Origin: Wylensekiella montiformis
GTDB taxonomy: Bacteria; Bacillota; Negativicutes; Selenomonadales; Selenomonadaceae
Direction of reading: 5' to 3'
Assembly (NCBI RefSeq): GCF_009697385.1
Contig: NZ_VUNL01000015.1
Span: 1 to 57,542 of the forward strand
Length of the DNA: 57,542 nucleotides
The notes below the pieces were generated by a model that worked only from the letters and a program-made list of their open reading frames with translations, ran no database searches and was not told where the DNA came from. Made by a program: the position numbers and the translations under genes. How positions within the stretch are numbered: the stretch's first letter is position 1; each line of letters opens with the position of its first letter. Positions 1 through 5,540 of this stretch are shown here, piece after piece.

Positions 1-94
1 GGTTATTGGCGCAGCCACGCAAGCCAAGCTCCTTATGATCTTCGTAATATTGAATTGCGTCAAGTTTAAACTGTTTGTCATGTTGTTTAGCCAT
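1..94 (-). CDS. IS3-family transposase OrfA, N-terminal part (cut by window edge)
   Basis: Only the first 31 codons lie in the window. The minus-strand reading starts MAKQHDKQFKLDAIQYYEDH, which resembles the start of IS3/IS150-type OrfA proteins, the helix-turn-helix subunit that acts with OrfB through a programmed frameshift. A strong ribosome binding site (GAGGAGG) lies upstream of the ATG at 94. The gene points out of the window, so the rest of the element is to the left. The family call rests on a short stretch. Confidence 0.65.
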   Translation of the reverse strand, partial: MAKQHDKQFKLDAIQYYEDHKELGLRGCANN

Positions 95-176
95 TCTGAA
101 ATCCTCCTCAAGATAGGTACATATATTGTACCATGTCATAAACTTATTTAGGATTTCTCATTTTGACTTGTACTAT
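1..176 (-). mobile_element. Right end of an IS3-like insertion sequence
   Basis: The transposase start and about 80 bp of upstream sequence abut a tail-fibre cassette whose reading frame stops early at 177-179. The homologous cassette at 817-1056 continues for more than 30 further codons. The simplest reading is that the element inserted into the cassette. The exact terminal repeat is not identified, so the boundary is approximate (about 165-185). Confidence 0.5.
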
Positions 177-315
177 TTATATTCTAACTCCAGTTCCAGC
201 ATTAGGAAAAGGTGTTGTCACCACCCCATAACAAGTATTAGAGAACGCTATTGGGAAACTATACTCTTTCCATTGAGCCGTTGTTATTGCATAAGTCCCC
301 CACTGTACAGTGGGG
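177..315 (-). pseudogene. Tail-fibre C-terminal cassette A, truncated by the IS
   Basis: Reading leftwards from the palindromic site at 298-315, the minus strand gives TVQWGTYAITTAQWKEYSFP and continues with IAFSNTCYGVV. This matches cassette E at 817-1056, which reads AVQWGKYSLNTNNWKSYNFP and then IAFQSACYGVI. After about 45 residues the frame ends at 177-179, next to the insertion-sequence sequence, so the 3' part is lost. The cassette has no start codon of its own. It would be expressed only when joined to a constant fibre gene at the crossover site. Confidence 0.6.
298..315. repeat. Crossover site S1, perfect 18-bp palindrome
   Basis: CCCCACTGTACAGTGGGG is a perfect palindrome. Each half encodes VQWG reading outward, so cassettes A (minus) and B (plus) diverge from one shared site. 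The same half-site recurs at 729-740, 817-832, 1185-1204 and 1744-1755. Confidence 0.75.
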
Positions 316-511
316 AACAGGCTATACACAGAATTATGTAACTCTCCCAATAGCATCCAGCAGTGAAATATACTCTATTGCATATGCGCCAAAGTGGATG
401 AATAACAATGTAACTGCGCTAACAGTAGATCCTAATAATCCGCTGACGCGATTGGCTTCCTCAGGTGGCCCTGGAGGGACGTCATTCACGTATATGGTAG
501 TTGGTAAATAA
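298..511 (+). CDS. Tail-fibre C-terminal cassette B (silent, no own start)
   Basis: The open frame from the site reads TVQWGTGYTQNYVTLPIAS and ends FTYMVVGK before the stop at 509-511. It is about 70 codons long and has no ribosome binding site of its own. It shares its opening VQWG, a PIAS/PIAF motif and a glycine-plus-one-residue end with the other cassettes. Its stop lies 8 bp from the stop of the opposing cassette C, so 298-740 is one segment with two alternative fibre tips, flanked by inverted sites. Confidence 0.6.
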
Positions 512-519
512 TTTTAGGA

Positions 520-739
520 TCAGTAACCATAGGCATAAAAATAAAATGTTCCCGAGCCTCCACGAAAACCACCGGCTGTTCCTGTTAATGTTGTCTTCGA
601 ATCATCAAATGAAACTGGGACTGACGAAAATGTTGCACTTTTGCATGAGCCGAAAATTCCAGCTACTCTTTCAGAAAATGCAATCGGGAATGAAAAAGGG
701 GTCCCATTTTGTGATGCTGATGTAACAATTCCCCACTGT
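520..739 (-). CDS. Tail-fibre C-terminal cassette C (silent, minus strand)
   Basis: Reading leftwards from the inverted site at 729-740 gives QWGIVTSASQNGTPFSFPIA, ending TFYFYAYGY before the stop at 520-522. It is about 73 codons long and has no start codon of its own. It contains the FPIAF motif found in cassettes A, E and G. It lies back to back with cassette B, as in shufflon segments. Confidence 0.6.
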
Positions 740-740
740 C
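729..740 (-). repeat. Crossover site S2, inverted half-site
   Basis: TTCCCCACTGTC on the plus strand is the reverse complement of the VQWG-coding site. It flanks the 298-740 segment opposite to S1. Confidence 0.65.
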
Positions 741-816
741 AAATTCCAATGGCCCTCCAAAAAGCATAGTGATTAGCATCTGAACGATAGTGGATTTGCA
801 ATGTTGTTTTGTCTAC
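739..816 (-). pseudogene. Remnant D of a tail-fibre cassette (3' end only)
   Basis: The minus strand reads VDKTTLQIHYRSDANHYAFW and then RAIGI, with a TGA stop at 739-741 overlapping site S2. The pattern (DKT, then FWxA before the stop) resembles the end of cassette H (FDKTGLYAG...FFWKAYGN). It is joined to site S3 in the wrong frame for VQWG, so it is a 5'-truncated leftover of past recombination or deletion. Confidence 0.45.
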
Positions 817-832
817 GCTGTACAGTGGGGAA
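817..832 (+). repeat. Crossover site S3
   Basis: GCTGTACAGTGGGGAA is a forward half-site and encodes AVQWG at the start of cassette E. Confidence 0.65.
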
Positions 833-1056
833 AATACTCATTAAACACAAATAATTGGAAATCATATAACTTCCCAATTGCTTTCCAAAGCGCATGCTAC
901 GGAGTGATAGCAAATATGGTCCCCGATGCTGGTACAGCGAGTATGGCATCTCAAACACCAATCACGATAGCTAGTTATTCAAAAACTGGGTTTTATGCAG
1001 GCACTTATGGTGGTAATGCTGGTTGGGGATTTACAGCATTTGCATTGGGCAAATAA
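817..1056 (+). CDS. Tail-fibre C-terminal cassette E (silent)
   Basis: The frame opens AVQWGKYSLNTNNWKSYNFP, carries the PIAF motif and ends GFTAFALGK before the stop at 1054-1056. It has about 79 codons and lacks its own ribosome binding site. It is the closest relative of truncated cassette A and shows how A would have continued. Its stop faces the stop of minus-strand fragment F at 1065-1067. Confidence 0.6.
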   Translation, partial: AVQWGKYSLNTNNWKSYNFPIAFQSACYGVIANMVPDAGTASMASQTPITIASYSKTGFYAGTYGGNAGWGFTAFALGK

Positions 1057-1064
1057 AATGGCTA

Positions 1065-1187
1065 TTAATGCCCAATAGCGACATAAAATGACTGCACACT
1101 ATATATGCCAGTGCTCACAGCTGCAGGTCCGCCGTAGAATCCTGTCCTATCGCAGTATTTAACACCATTCATGTCAACATTAGCTCC
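1065..1187 (-). pseudogene. Tail-fibre cassette fragment F, out of frame with its site
   Basis: Minus-strand sequence left of S4 encodes SGANVDMNGVKYCDRTGFYG, ending SFYVAIGH before the stop at 1065-1067. This matches the second half of cassette H (GGSGVKYFDKTGLYAG...). The frame set by VQW at S4 instead hits a stop after one more codon. F is therefore a 3' part of a cassette fused to the site in the wrong phase. Confidence 0.45.
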
Positions 1188-1204
1188 ACTGTACAGTGGG
1201 GAAA
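1185..1204. repeat. Crossover site S4, near-palindromic
   Basis: TCCACTGTACAGTGGGGAAA differs from S1 mainly in one arm (TCCACT instead of CCCCACT). Cassette G reads rightwards from it and fragment F leftwards. Confidence 0.7.
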
Positions 1205-1330
1205 ACTCGTCATTGGTGGCTCATCATGGGTTAATTCCCCTGTTAGTTTCCCGATAGCTTTCTCAGATACGCCCCTTAGCGTTCAGGTAACTGTAGGTGG
1301 AACATGGAGCGACCAAATTGAATGCTCCGT
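1186..1330 (+). pseudogene. Tail-fibre cassette G, 5' part only
   Basis: From S4 the frame reads TVQWGKLVIGGSSWVNSPVS and then FPIAFSDTPLSVQVTVGGTW, a typical cassette first half. Around 1327-1343 it meets a degenerate copy of the site, where homology passes to cassette H in another frame. G has therefore lost its 3' half. Confidence 0.5.
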
Positions 1331-1343
1331 ATACAGCGTGGAA
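1327..1343 (+). repeat. Degenerate crossover site S5
   Basis: CCGTATACAGCGTGGAA aligns with CACTGTACAGTGGGGAA with several changes. The downstream codons (IQRGMADTF) replace VQWG. It marks the joint between cassettes G and H and is probably no longer a good recombination substrate. Confidence 0.4.
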
Positions 1344-1570
1344 TGGCTGATACATTTAGTGGGCAATCGACAAAAGTATCGTTTCCTATTTCGTTTCCGA
1401 ATGAATGCTTTAATATTACGATTTCGCCGACTAACAAAGCTGAAAATTTCTCACCTTCTTCAAATGCCGTAGATGGCGGTTCTGGTGTTAAGTATTTTGA
1501 CAAAACGGGGTTATATGCTGGCGCATCAACAACAAATCTGAGATTTTTTTGGAAAGCGTATGGCAATTAA
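1331..1570 (+). CDS. Tail-fibre C-terminal cassette H (silent)
   Basis: The frame reads IQRGMADTFSGQSTKVSFPI and ends TTNLRFFWKAYGN with a stop at 1568-1570, about 79 codons. The SFPISF and FDKTGLYAG motifs link it to the other cassettes. An internal ATG at 1322 has no convincing ribosome binding site, so independent translation is unlikely. Its stop directly abuts that of minus-strand cassette I. Confidence 0.55.
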   Translation: MQRGMADTFSGQSTKVSFPISFPNECFNITISPTNKAENFSPSSNAVDGGSGVKYFDKTGLYAGASTTNLRFFWKAYGN

Positions 1571-1755
1571 TCAGTAACCTACAACGAAATACCCCTGTGC
1601 TATTCCGCAAGAGTATCCTGATTTCGTTAAATCTCTGATATTGTATTTAGCGAATGAGCCTGCCTCGTATTGTGTATTACATACTACTTGCCAGCATTCG
1701 TTTGGAAAAGAAATGGGCCAGGTTCCACTAGGTGTGGTTGCCATTCCCCACTGTA
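1571..1755 (-). CDS. Tail-fibre C-terminal cassette I (silent, minus strand)
   Basis: From the inverted site at 1744-1755 the minus strand reads VQWGMATTPSGTWPISFPNE and ends AQGYFVVGY before the stop at 1571-1573, about 61 codons. The SFPNECW motif matches SFPNECF in cassette H. It is the last cassette before the normal forward phage genes resume. Confidence 0.6.
1744..1755 (-). repeat. Crossover site S6, inverted half-site at the array end
   Basis: TTCCCCACTGTA is the inverse of the VQWG-coding site. It closes the array, and the downstream gene begins within 20 bp. Confidence 0.65.
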
Positions 1756-1772
1756 AAATGAAAGGAGAAAAA

Positions 1773-2180
1773 ATGAAATATTTATCTAAATTTGATGCGG
1801 AAGGAAAGAGAATTTCATCTTATCCACTTGACGTCTTAATGACGGCTGAAACAATTGAATCTATGAAATCTGAGGGATTCATTGAAATCAGTGAAGAGGA
1901 TTGGAATTATTATATTGGTAATTACGGTATGGGTAATTACGGTACCGGATATGTACGCGACGCTAAAACAGGCAAACCTGTCGATGCACCGGCATATGTA
2001 CCAACAGTCGGAGAGAAAATGTCTGAGATTAAAGCCAGTTATGAATCTCAAATCGACGCACTGAAGGAATCGCTGGCGACAGCGACATTATCGGGCGACG
2101 ATGAGTTGGTAGTCGATTTAAAAAAGGAATACGCAGATTTAATGATTGAATATCAGAATGCGTTGAAAGGAGCAGAATAA
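1773..2180 (+). CDS. Phage tail-associated protein, 135 aa, function unknown
   Basis: The ATG at 1773 follows AAAGGAGAAAAA, which decides the start; a longer open frame to the left belongs to the cassette array. The product opens MKYLSKFDAEGKRISSYPLD, has a GNYGMGNYG repeat near residue 50, and ends in a predicted coiled coil (about residues 85-135, acidic and lysine-rich). Small genes directly after tail-fibre genes often encode fibre assembly chaperones or tail accessory proteins. That role is inferred from position only. I do not recognise the family with confidence. Confidence 0.7.
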   Translation: MKYLSKFDAEGKRISSYPLDVLMTAETIESMKSEGFIEISEEDWNYYIGNYGMGNYGTGYVRDAKTGKPVDAPAYVPTVGEKMSEIKASYESQIDALKESLATATLSGDDELVVDLKKEYADLMIEYQNALKGAE

Positions 2181-2182
2181 CT

Positions 2183-2395
2183 ATGATTAGAAGACCACGT
2201 TGCCCGTTTTGCGGATATCGACTCGATGAAAAGGGCCGTTGTCAGCATAAGAAATGTGCAGACTATGAGCGCACCAAAATTCTTGAAGCCATTGATAAAA
2301 AACAAGAGGAAGAAGCTGCAGCTAATGCTGTAGAAAATGCGCATGAGCCCAGTCAGGATGCAGGTTCAAGCAACGTATCTAATGGCATAATCTAA
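2183..2395 (+). CDS. Small zinc-ribbon-like phage protein, 70 aa
   Basis: The ATG at 2183 lies 2 bp after the preceding stop, so translation is probably coupled. The N-terminus has CPFCGYRLDEKGRCQHKKC, two CxxC/CxxxxC pairs that could bind one zinc ion. The C-terminal half is acidic and alanine-rich and looks disordered. The function is unknown. It is the last gene before a terminator, and its composition matches the phage region. Confidence 0.6.
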   Translation: MIRRPRCPFCGYRLDEKGRCQHKKCADYERTKILEAIDKKQEEEAAANAVENAHEPSQDAGSSNVSNGII

Positions 2396-2417
2396 ATGAC
2401 AAGTAAATTACCAAAAG

Positions 2418-2448
2418 AAGCCGCTACATCGTTACGATGAGCGGCTTT
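2418..2448 (+). terminator. Rho-independent terminator after the tail genes
   Basis: The stem AAGCCGCT-a-CATCG pairs with CGATG-AGCGGCTT (one bulged A, TTA loop) and is followed by TTTT. It separates the tail genes from the convergent recombinase gene. Confidence 0.75.
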
Positions 2449-2472
2449 TGTATTCCCTACGTTAAGAACATG

Positions 2473-3497
2473 TTAAGGACAAATGCGGTCAATAGCTCGA
2501 AGTAATTCCCGAGTTGTTTTATGCGTATAAACTCGTTCGGTAACGCCTTCGAGCGAATGGCCAAGAATTAATTTTATTACTGTTCGGTTGATATCGGCAG
2601 AGTCAAGCATTGATGCCAAGGTATGACGAGTCTCATGTGGAGTATGCTGCATGTGGAAATGCCGCATAACGGGGTCAAATATCATTCTCCGAAAAGAATC
2701 ATAGGAAAAACGACCACCATCGGATTGAGAAAACAGATAAATGCCATCAGACTCCATGAGAGCCTCATACCAAGGAACTAGCTTCTTAGGTATAGGAATC
2801 TGTTTTCGCCTGCGACTGTCTTAGAATGGCGCACAACGAACAGCCTTCTTCTAAGCTTTACATCAGATTTACGAACGTGACGAAATTCGCCAATTCTGCA
2901 TCCGGAATACATCAGCATGAGGACGATTCGTATCTCACGAGGCATTTCATCGATACCACGCCACAATTTATTTCGCTGGCGGATTGTGAACGGCTTTTTG
3001 ACATAAACTTTCTTCGGTTTATCAATGTCGAGGTAACGGGCATAATCTCTCGTAATGAGGTCATATTTTGCACCATACTTATATAACTGCTCAAGAAGGC
3101 ATCGAACCTTCTTCTGCGTCGAATATCCGCATCCAGCCGTTCGGACATCATCAATAACGGCATCGAGATGTGGTAGACGGATATCAACAAATTTCATGGA
3201 ATGGAGGCGCTGGCAATGGCGATAGCTATTACGATACCCGATACGGGCGGACTCGGAACGGAGCTCCGGGAAGTGTTTTGCCTTCCACAGCGCATACACT
3301 TCGGCAAAGGTTGTTTTGCTGGGAGACAGCAGGGCGGGGTCGCGGTTGTATTCCACGAGGTAGGCCATAGCATCTTCGAATGTTTCAAAATACCCCAGGG
3401 CTTTCTGTTTCCCTTGGATTGTTTTCTTTGCAACATACGGCCTCCGCCGATTCCCTTGCAGTTTATAAACCGTGCCGAAACCATTCGGTAATTTCAT
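2473..3497 (-). pseudogene. Tyrosine recombinase broken by a one-base frameshift
   Basis: Two minus-strand frames together make one tyrosine recombinase of about 341 residues. The first part (from ATG 3497, opening MKLPNGFGTVYKLQGNRRRP) holds an N-terminal SAM-like core-binding domain and the first catalytic arginine (SGCRIGEF). It ends out of frame at 2778. The second part holds HETRH, LGHS and the nucleophile region VYTHK. Adding one A to the run GCGAAAACAG (plus-strand 2801-2808) restores the frame through KQIPIPKKLVPWYEALMESD. The gene lies between tail and lysis genes, not at a phage end. It sits 0.7 kb from the inverted-site array, as rci does beside the R64 shufflon. It may therefore be the array's invertase rather than a phage integrase. 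Confidence 0.75.
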
Positions 3498-3541
3498 AAA
3501 TAATCATCTCCTCTTATTAGAGGATACCAAAGGAGGAAAAA

Positions 3542-4012
3542 TTGCAGAATATGAATACAGTTTACGAGGTGCTTAAATCGATGATACCAGTTCGCATGGA
3601 AGCAGTATGGGGGGCAGCCGTAGGGATGGCGGGCGGGCTGTTTACCTTTATGTTTGGCGCATGGAACAGCGCACTTGAGACCTTGCTCATGCTGATCGTA
3701 CTTGACTACATCAGCGGGATGCTGGCGGCCTATATCAATCCGAACCTTGCTCTGGACAGCAGGCGGGGATATAAGGGCATAGCCCGCAAGGTGTTTATTC
3801 TTGTGATTGTGGCAGTGGCGCATGGTATCGGCATGTTCCTAAATGCCAACGAGGTATATGCCATGGTCGTCTATTTCTACATTGCAAATGAGGGGCTCAG
3901 TATTACGGAGAACGCTGCCAAGGCAGGTGTGCCGATACCGACCAAGATTGTCGAGTCTCTTGAACAACTGACCCAGCAAAAGAAAGCGCGGGAGAAATCG
4001 GAGGAACGATGA
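3542..4012 (+). CDS. Phage holin, toxin-secretion/phage-lysis type
   Basis: This small membrane protein would form lesions that release the endolysin. The 156-residue product has hydrophobic segments near residues 23-42, 45-64 and 80-112, then a charged C-terminus (KKAREKSEER). This fits the phage holin family that precedes amidase endolysins in Firmicute phages. AAAGGAGG at 3529-3536 is 5 bases from TTG 3542 but 14 from ATG 3551, so TTG is the likely start. The stop overlaps the next small gene (ATGA). It is divergent from the recombinase, with 44 bp between them. Confidence 0.8.
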   Translation: MQNMNTVYEVLKSMIPVRMEAVWGAAVGMAGGLFTFMFGAWNSALETLLMLIVLDYISGMLAAYINPNLALDSRRGYKGIARKVFILVIVAVAHGIGMFLNANEVYAMVVYFYIANEGLSITENAAKAGVPIPTKIVESLEQLTQQKKAREKSEER

Positions 4013-4182
4013 ATGCATTAGCTTGGCAAGAATTATATGAAGCATTTGCTGCCTTTGCATATATAGCACGGCGGCAAGGATTTTATGTTGGGGCACTGGA
4101 TGAGATGGAGCACAGCCTTTTTGATATGCGCCCATTCCCCTGCAGTTTCCGACCGAACAAGAAAGGAGTACACAGGAAATGA
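4009..4182 (+). CDS. Small ORF between holin and endolysin, 57 aa
   Basis: The ORF opens MNALAWQELYEAFAAFAYIA and ends RPNKKGVHRK. It overlaps the holin stop by ATGA at 4009-4012 and the endolysin start by ATGA at 4179-4182. Such double coupling is a good sign of a real gene despite its size. Position suggests a lysis accessory role, but no signal peptide, lipobox or clear membrane segment is seen, so a spanin assignment is not supported. Confidence 0.6.
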   Translation: MNALAWQELYEAFAAFAYIARRQGFYVGALDEMEHSLFDMRPFPCSFRPNKKGVHRK

Positions 4183-4772
4183 GAGCAGTTGACATCGACG
4201 AATTGCGGCAGTTGGCCGCCGACGCCCGTGAAAGTATTTGGGAACAGGCGAAAGCCTACAACCGGGAGCCGAAAATTTACTTGCACTGGACGGCGGGCCA
4301 CTATGGCCAGTATTACCTCAACGACTACCACGTAGCCATTGATAAGGACGGGATCATCTATGTGGACGCCCCGCTTGATGATGTGCTGGCCCACACCTAC
4401 CGGCGCAATAGCGGGGCCGTGGGGATTACCCTTGCCTGCTGCGTCGGAGCAACCAGCGCTGACCTGGGGTCCGAGCCGCCCACGGCAAGACAGATTGAGG
4501 CCATGGCACAGGCCATTGTTGCCGTGGCAGACGGGCTCTGGCTGACCATCGACCGCGACCATGTTCTGACCCATGGGGAAGCCGCGGACAATATCGACGG
4601 TATTTACCCGCACGAAGAGTATGGACCGCTTACCACGGTTGAGCGGTGGGACCTGCAGTATTTGGGCACGGATGAAAGCCCGTACTACATCAAAGACTAC
4701 GATGACCCGCGCACGGGCGGTAATGTACTTCGCGGTAAGGCGAACTGGTACCGTAACGAGTGGGCGAAGTAA
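4179..4772 (+). CDS. Endolysin, N-acetylmuramoyl-L-alanine amidase (Amidase_2 type)
   Basis: The product would cleave the amide bond between muramic acid and the stem peptide at lysis. The 197-residue protein has the zinc-amidase pattern: first ligand in LHWTAGHYG (about residue 37), AHTYRRNSGAVGI (about 72), and a late HGEAAD region (about 134). No separate cell-wall-binding domain is visible at the C-terminus. A ribosome binding site (AAAGGAG) precedes the ATG, and the start overlaps the 57-aa ORF. The holin-ORF-amidase order is a standard lysis cassette. Confidence 0.85.
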   Translation: MRAVDIDELRQLAADARESIWEQAKAYNREPKIYLHWTAGHYGQYYLNDYHVAIDKDGIIYVDAPLDDVLAHTYRRNSGAVGITLACCVGATSADLGSEPPTARQIEAMAQAIVAVADGLWLTIDRDHVLTHGEAADNIDGIYPHEEYGPLTTVERWDLQYLGTDESPYYIKDYDDPRTGGNVLRGKANWYRNEWAK

Positions 4773-4781
4773 CTATTTTTC

Positions 4782-4819
4782 AATCGTTCGAACGATTCTC
4801 GAACGATTCTCGAACGATT
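4782..4819. repeat. Palindrome and 11-bp tandem repeats after the endolysin
   Basis: AATCGTTCGAACGATT at 4782-4797 is a perfect palindrome. Its right arm continues as tandem copies of TCGAACGATTC to about 4819. It lies in the 81-bp gap before the next gene. It could be an operator, an unusual hairpin or a recombination site; nothing seen decides between these. Confidence 0.6.
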
Positions 4820-4853
4820 GATTATGAGCAGGTTAAAGTAAGAGGTTGAGTAT

Positions 4854-5048
4854 ATGAAAGTAAAAGAGTTGAGAGAAGTATTACAATCACACCCAGATGA
4901 TAGTGATATCGTGATTGACATGCCTAAAAATGTCACATTTGGGACATATGACACGATGGGTGTTTTGACTATGCGCGATGCGGACAAAAGTTTTACGTCT
5001 ATCATCGTTGGGGAAAAAATTTGGCCAGTAACAGAAGGGAGAAATTAA
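4854..5048 (+). CDS. Small phage protein, 64 aa, unknown
   Basis: The frame opens MKVKELREVLQSHPDDSDIV and has an AAGAGGTTG-type ribosome binding site upstream. It lies in line between the endolysin and another small gene that starts 1 bp after its stop. The opening resembles small phage proteins beginning MKVKEL, but I do not recognise a function. Base composition matches the phage region. Confidence 0.6.
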   Translation: MKVKELREVLQSHPDDSDIVIDMPKNVTFGTYDTMGVLTMRDADKSFTSIIVGEKIWPVTEGRN

Positions 5049-5049
5049 C

Positions 5050-5331
5050 ATGAGTAAATGGGTACAGATTCGCGATTCTATCGAGGACGCATTAAAGGTG
5101 GATGCTGTTAGCAAGAACATGAAAGCCGATTTTGTGACGTGGCTTGGGGCTGAAGGCACGGATTTTGCCCAGAAGGCTGTTGACAGCATCAATGAGGAAT
5201 GCAAAAAAGATGCTGCAACCGAAACCGGTTGGTGTAAGATTCGCGACGCGGCAGTTATTCCGGTAACGCTTAACATTGGAATGTATGTGCTAAAATTAGT
5301 GCTTGAAAAAGCGGCCGCCGAGAAGTTGTAA
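5050..5331 (+). CDS. Small phage protein, 93 aa, unknown
   Basis: The product opens MSKWVQIRDSIEDALKVDAV. It is mostly helical and amphipathic, with a hydrophobic stretch near residues 70-88 (VIPVTLNIGMYVLKLVLEKA). The start lies 1 bp after the preceding stop, behind GGGAGAAATTAAC. It is the last prophage gene before a terminator and the host ftsE region. The function is not known. Confidence 0.6.
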   Translation: MSKWVQIRDSIEDALKVDAVSKNMKADFVTWLGAEGTDFAQKAVDSINEECKKDAATETGWCKIRDAAVIPVTLNIGMYVLKLVLEKAAAEKL

Positions 5332-5354
5332 CGGTAATTAGATAGGAATACATA

Positions 5355-5391
5355 AAGCCCCGATACTCTTACGAGCGTCGGGGCCTTATTT
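5355..5391 (+). terminator. Terminator at the prophage-host boundary
   Basis: AAGCCCCGA pairs with TCGGGGCCTT around a 14-base loop and is followed by ATTTT. Beyond it, codon use and GC content change to those of the host. No duplicated attachment core is visible, because only one end of the prophage is in the window. Confidence 0.75.
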
Positions 5392-5469
5392 TACATTAAT
5401 ACATCGAAAAACATAGTATATCCCTAGCATTCCATTACGCGGACGCGCCGGCATCGGATGCCTATTTTT

Positions 5470-5499
5470 TTGCCCTTTTCCGGCCGGATATGATACAAT
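5470..5499 (+). promoter_or_regulatory. Sigma-70-type promoter for the ftsEX operon
   Basis: TTGCCC at 5470-5475 and TACAAT at 5494-5499, with an 18-bp spacer, lie 41 bp before the ftsE start. Confidence 0.5.
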
Positions 5500-5540
5500 A
5501 AAAGATAGTTTTGTATGTCAGGGCGGAGGATGAGGATCCT

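Noticed and set aside
1276-1566. Minus-strand frame of 96 codons across cassettes G and H
   Set aside because: It runs antisense to both cassettes and does not start at a crossover site or share the cassette motifs.
2473-3497. Programmed frameshift expression of the recombinase
   Set aside because: The run is only four A bases and no stimulatory hairpin or slippery heptamer is obvious, so loss of one base is the simpler explanation; not fully excluded.
4782-4819. Possible CRISPR repeats
   Set aside because: The units are 11 bp, directly adjacent and have no spacers; no cas gene is present anywhere in the window.
5355-5540. Prophage attachment site at the host boundary
   Set aside because: No tRNA or repeated core is visible here, and the other prophage end is outside the window, so no site can be supported.
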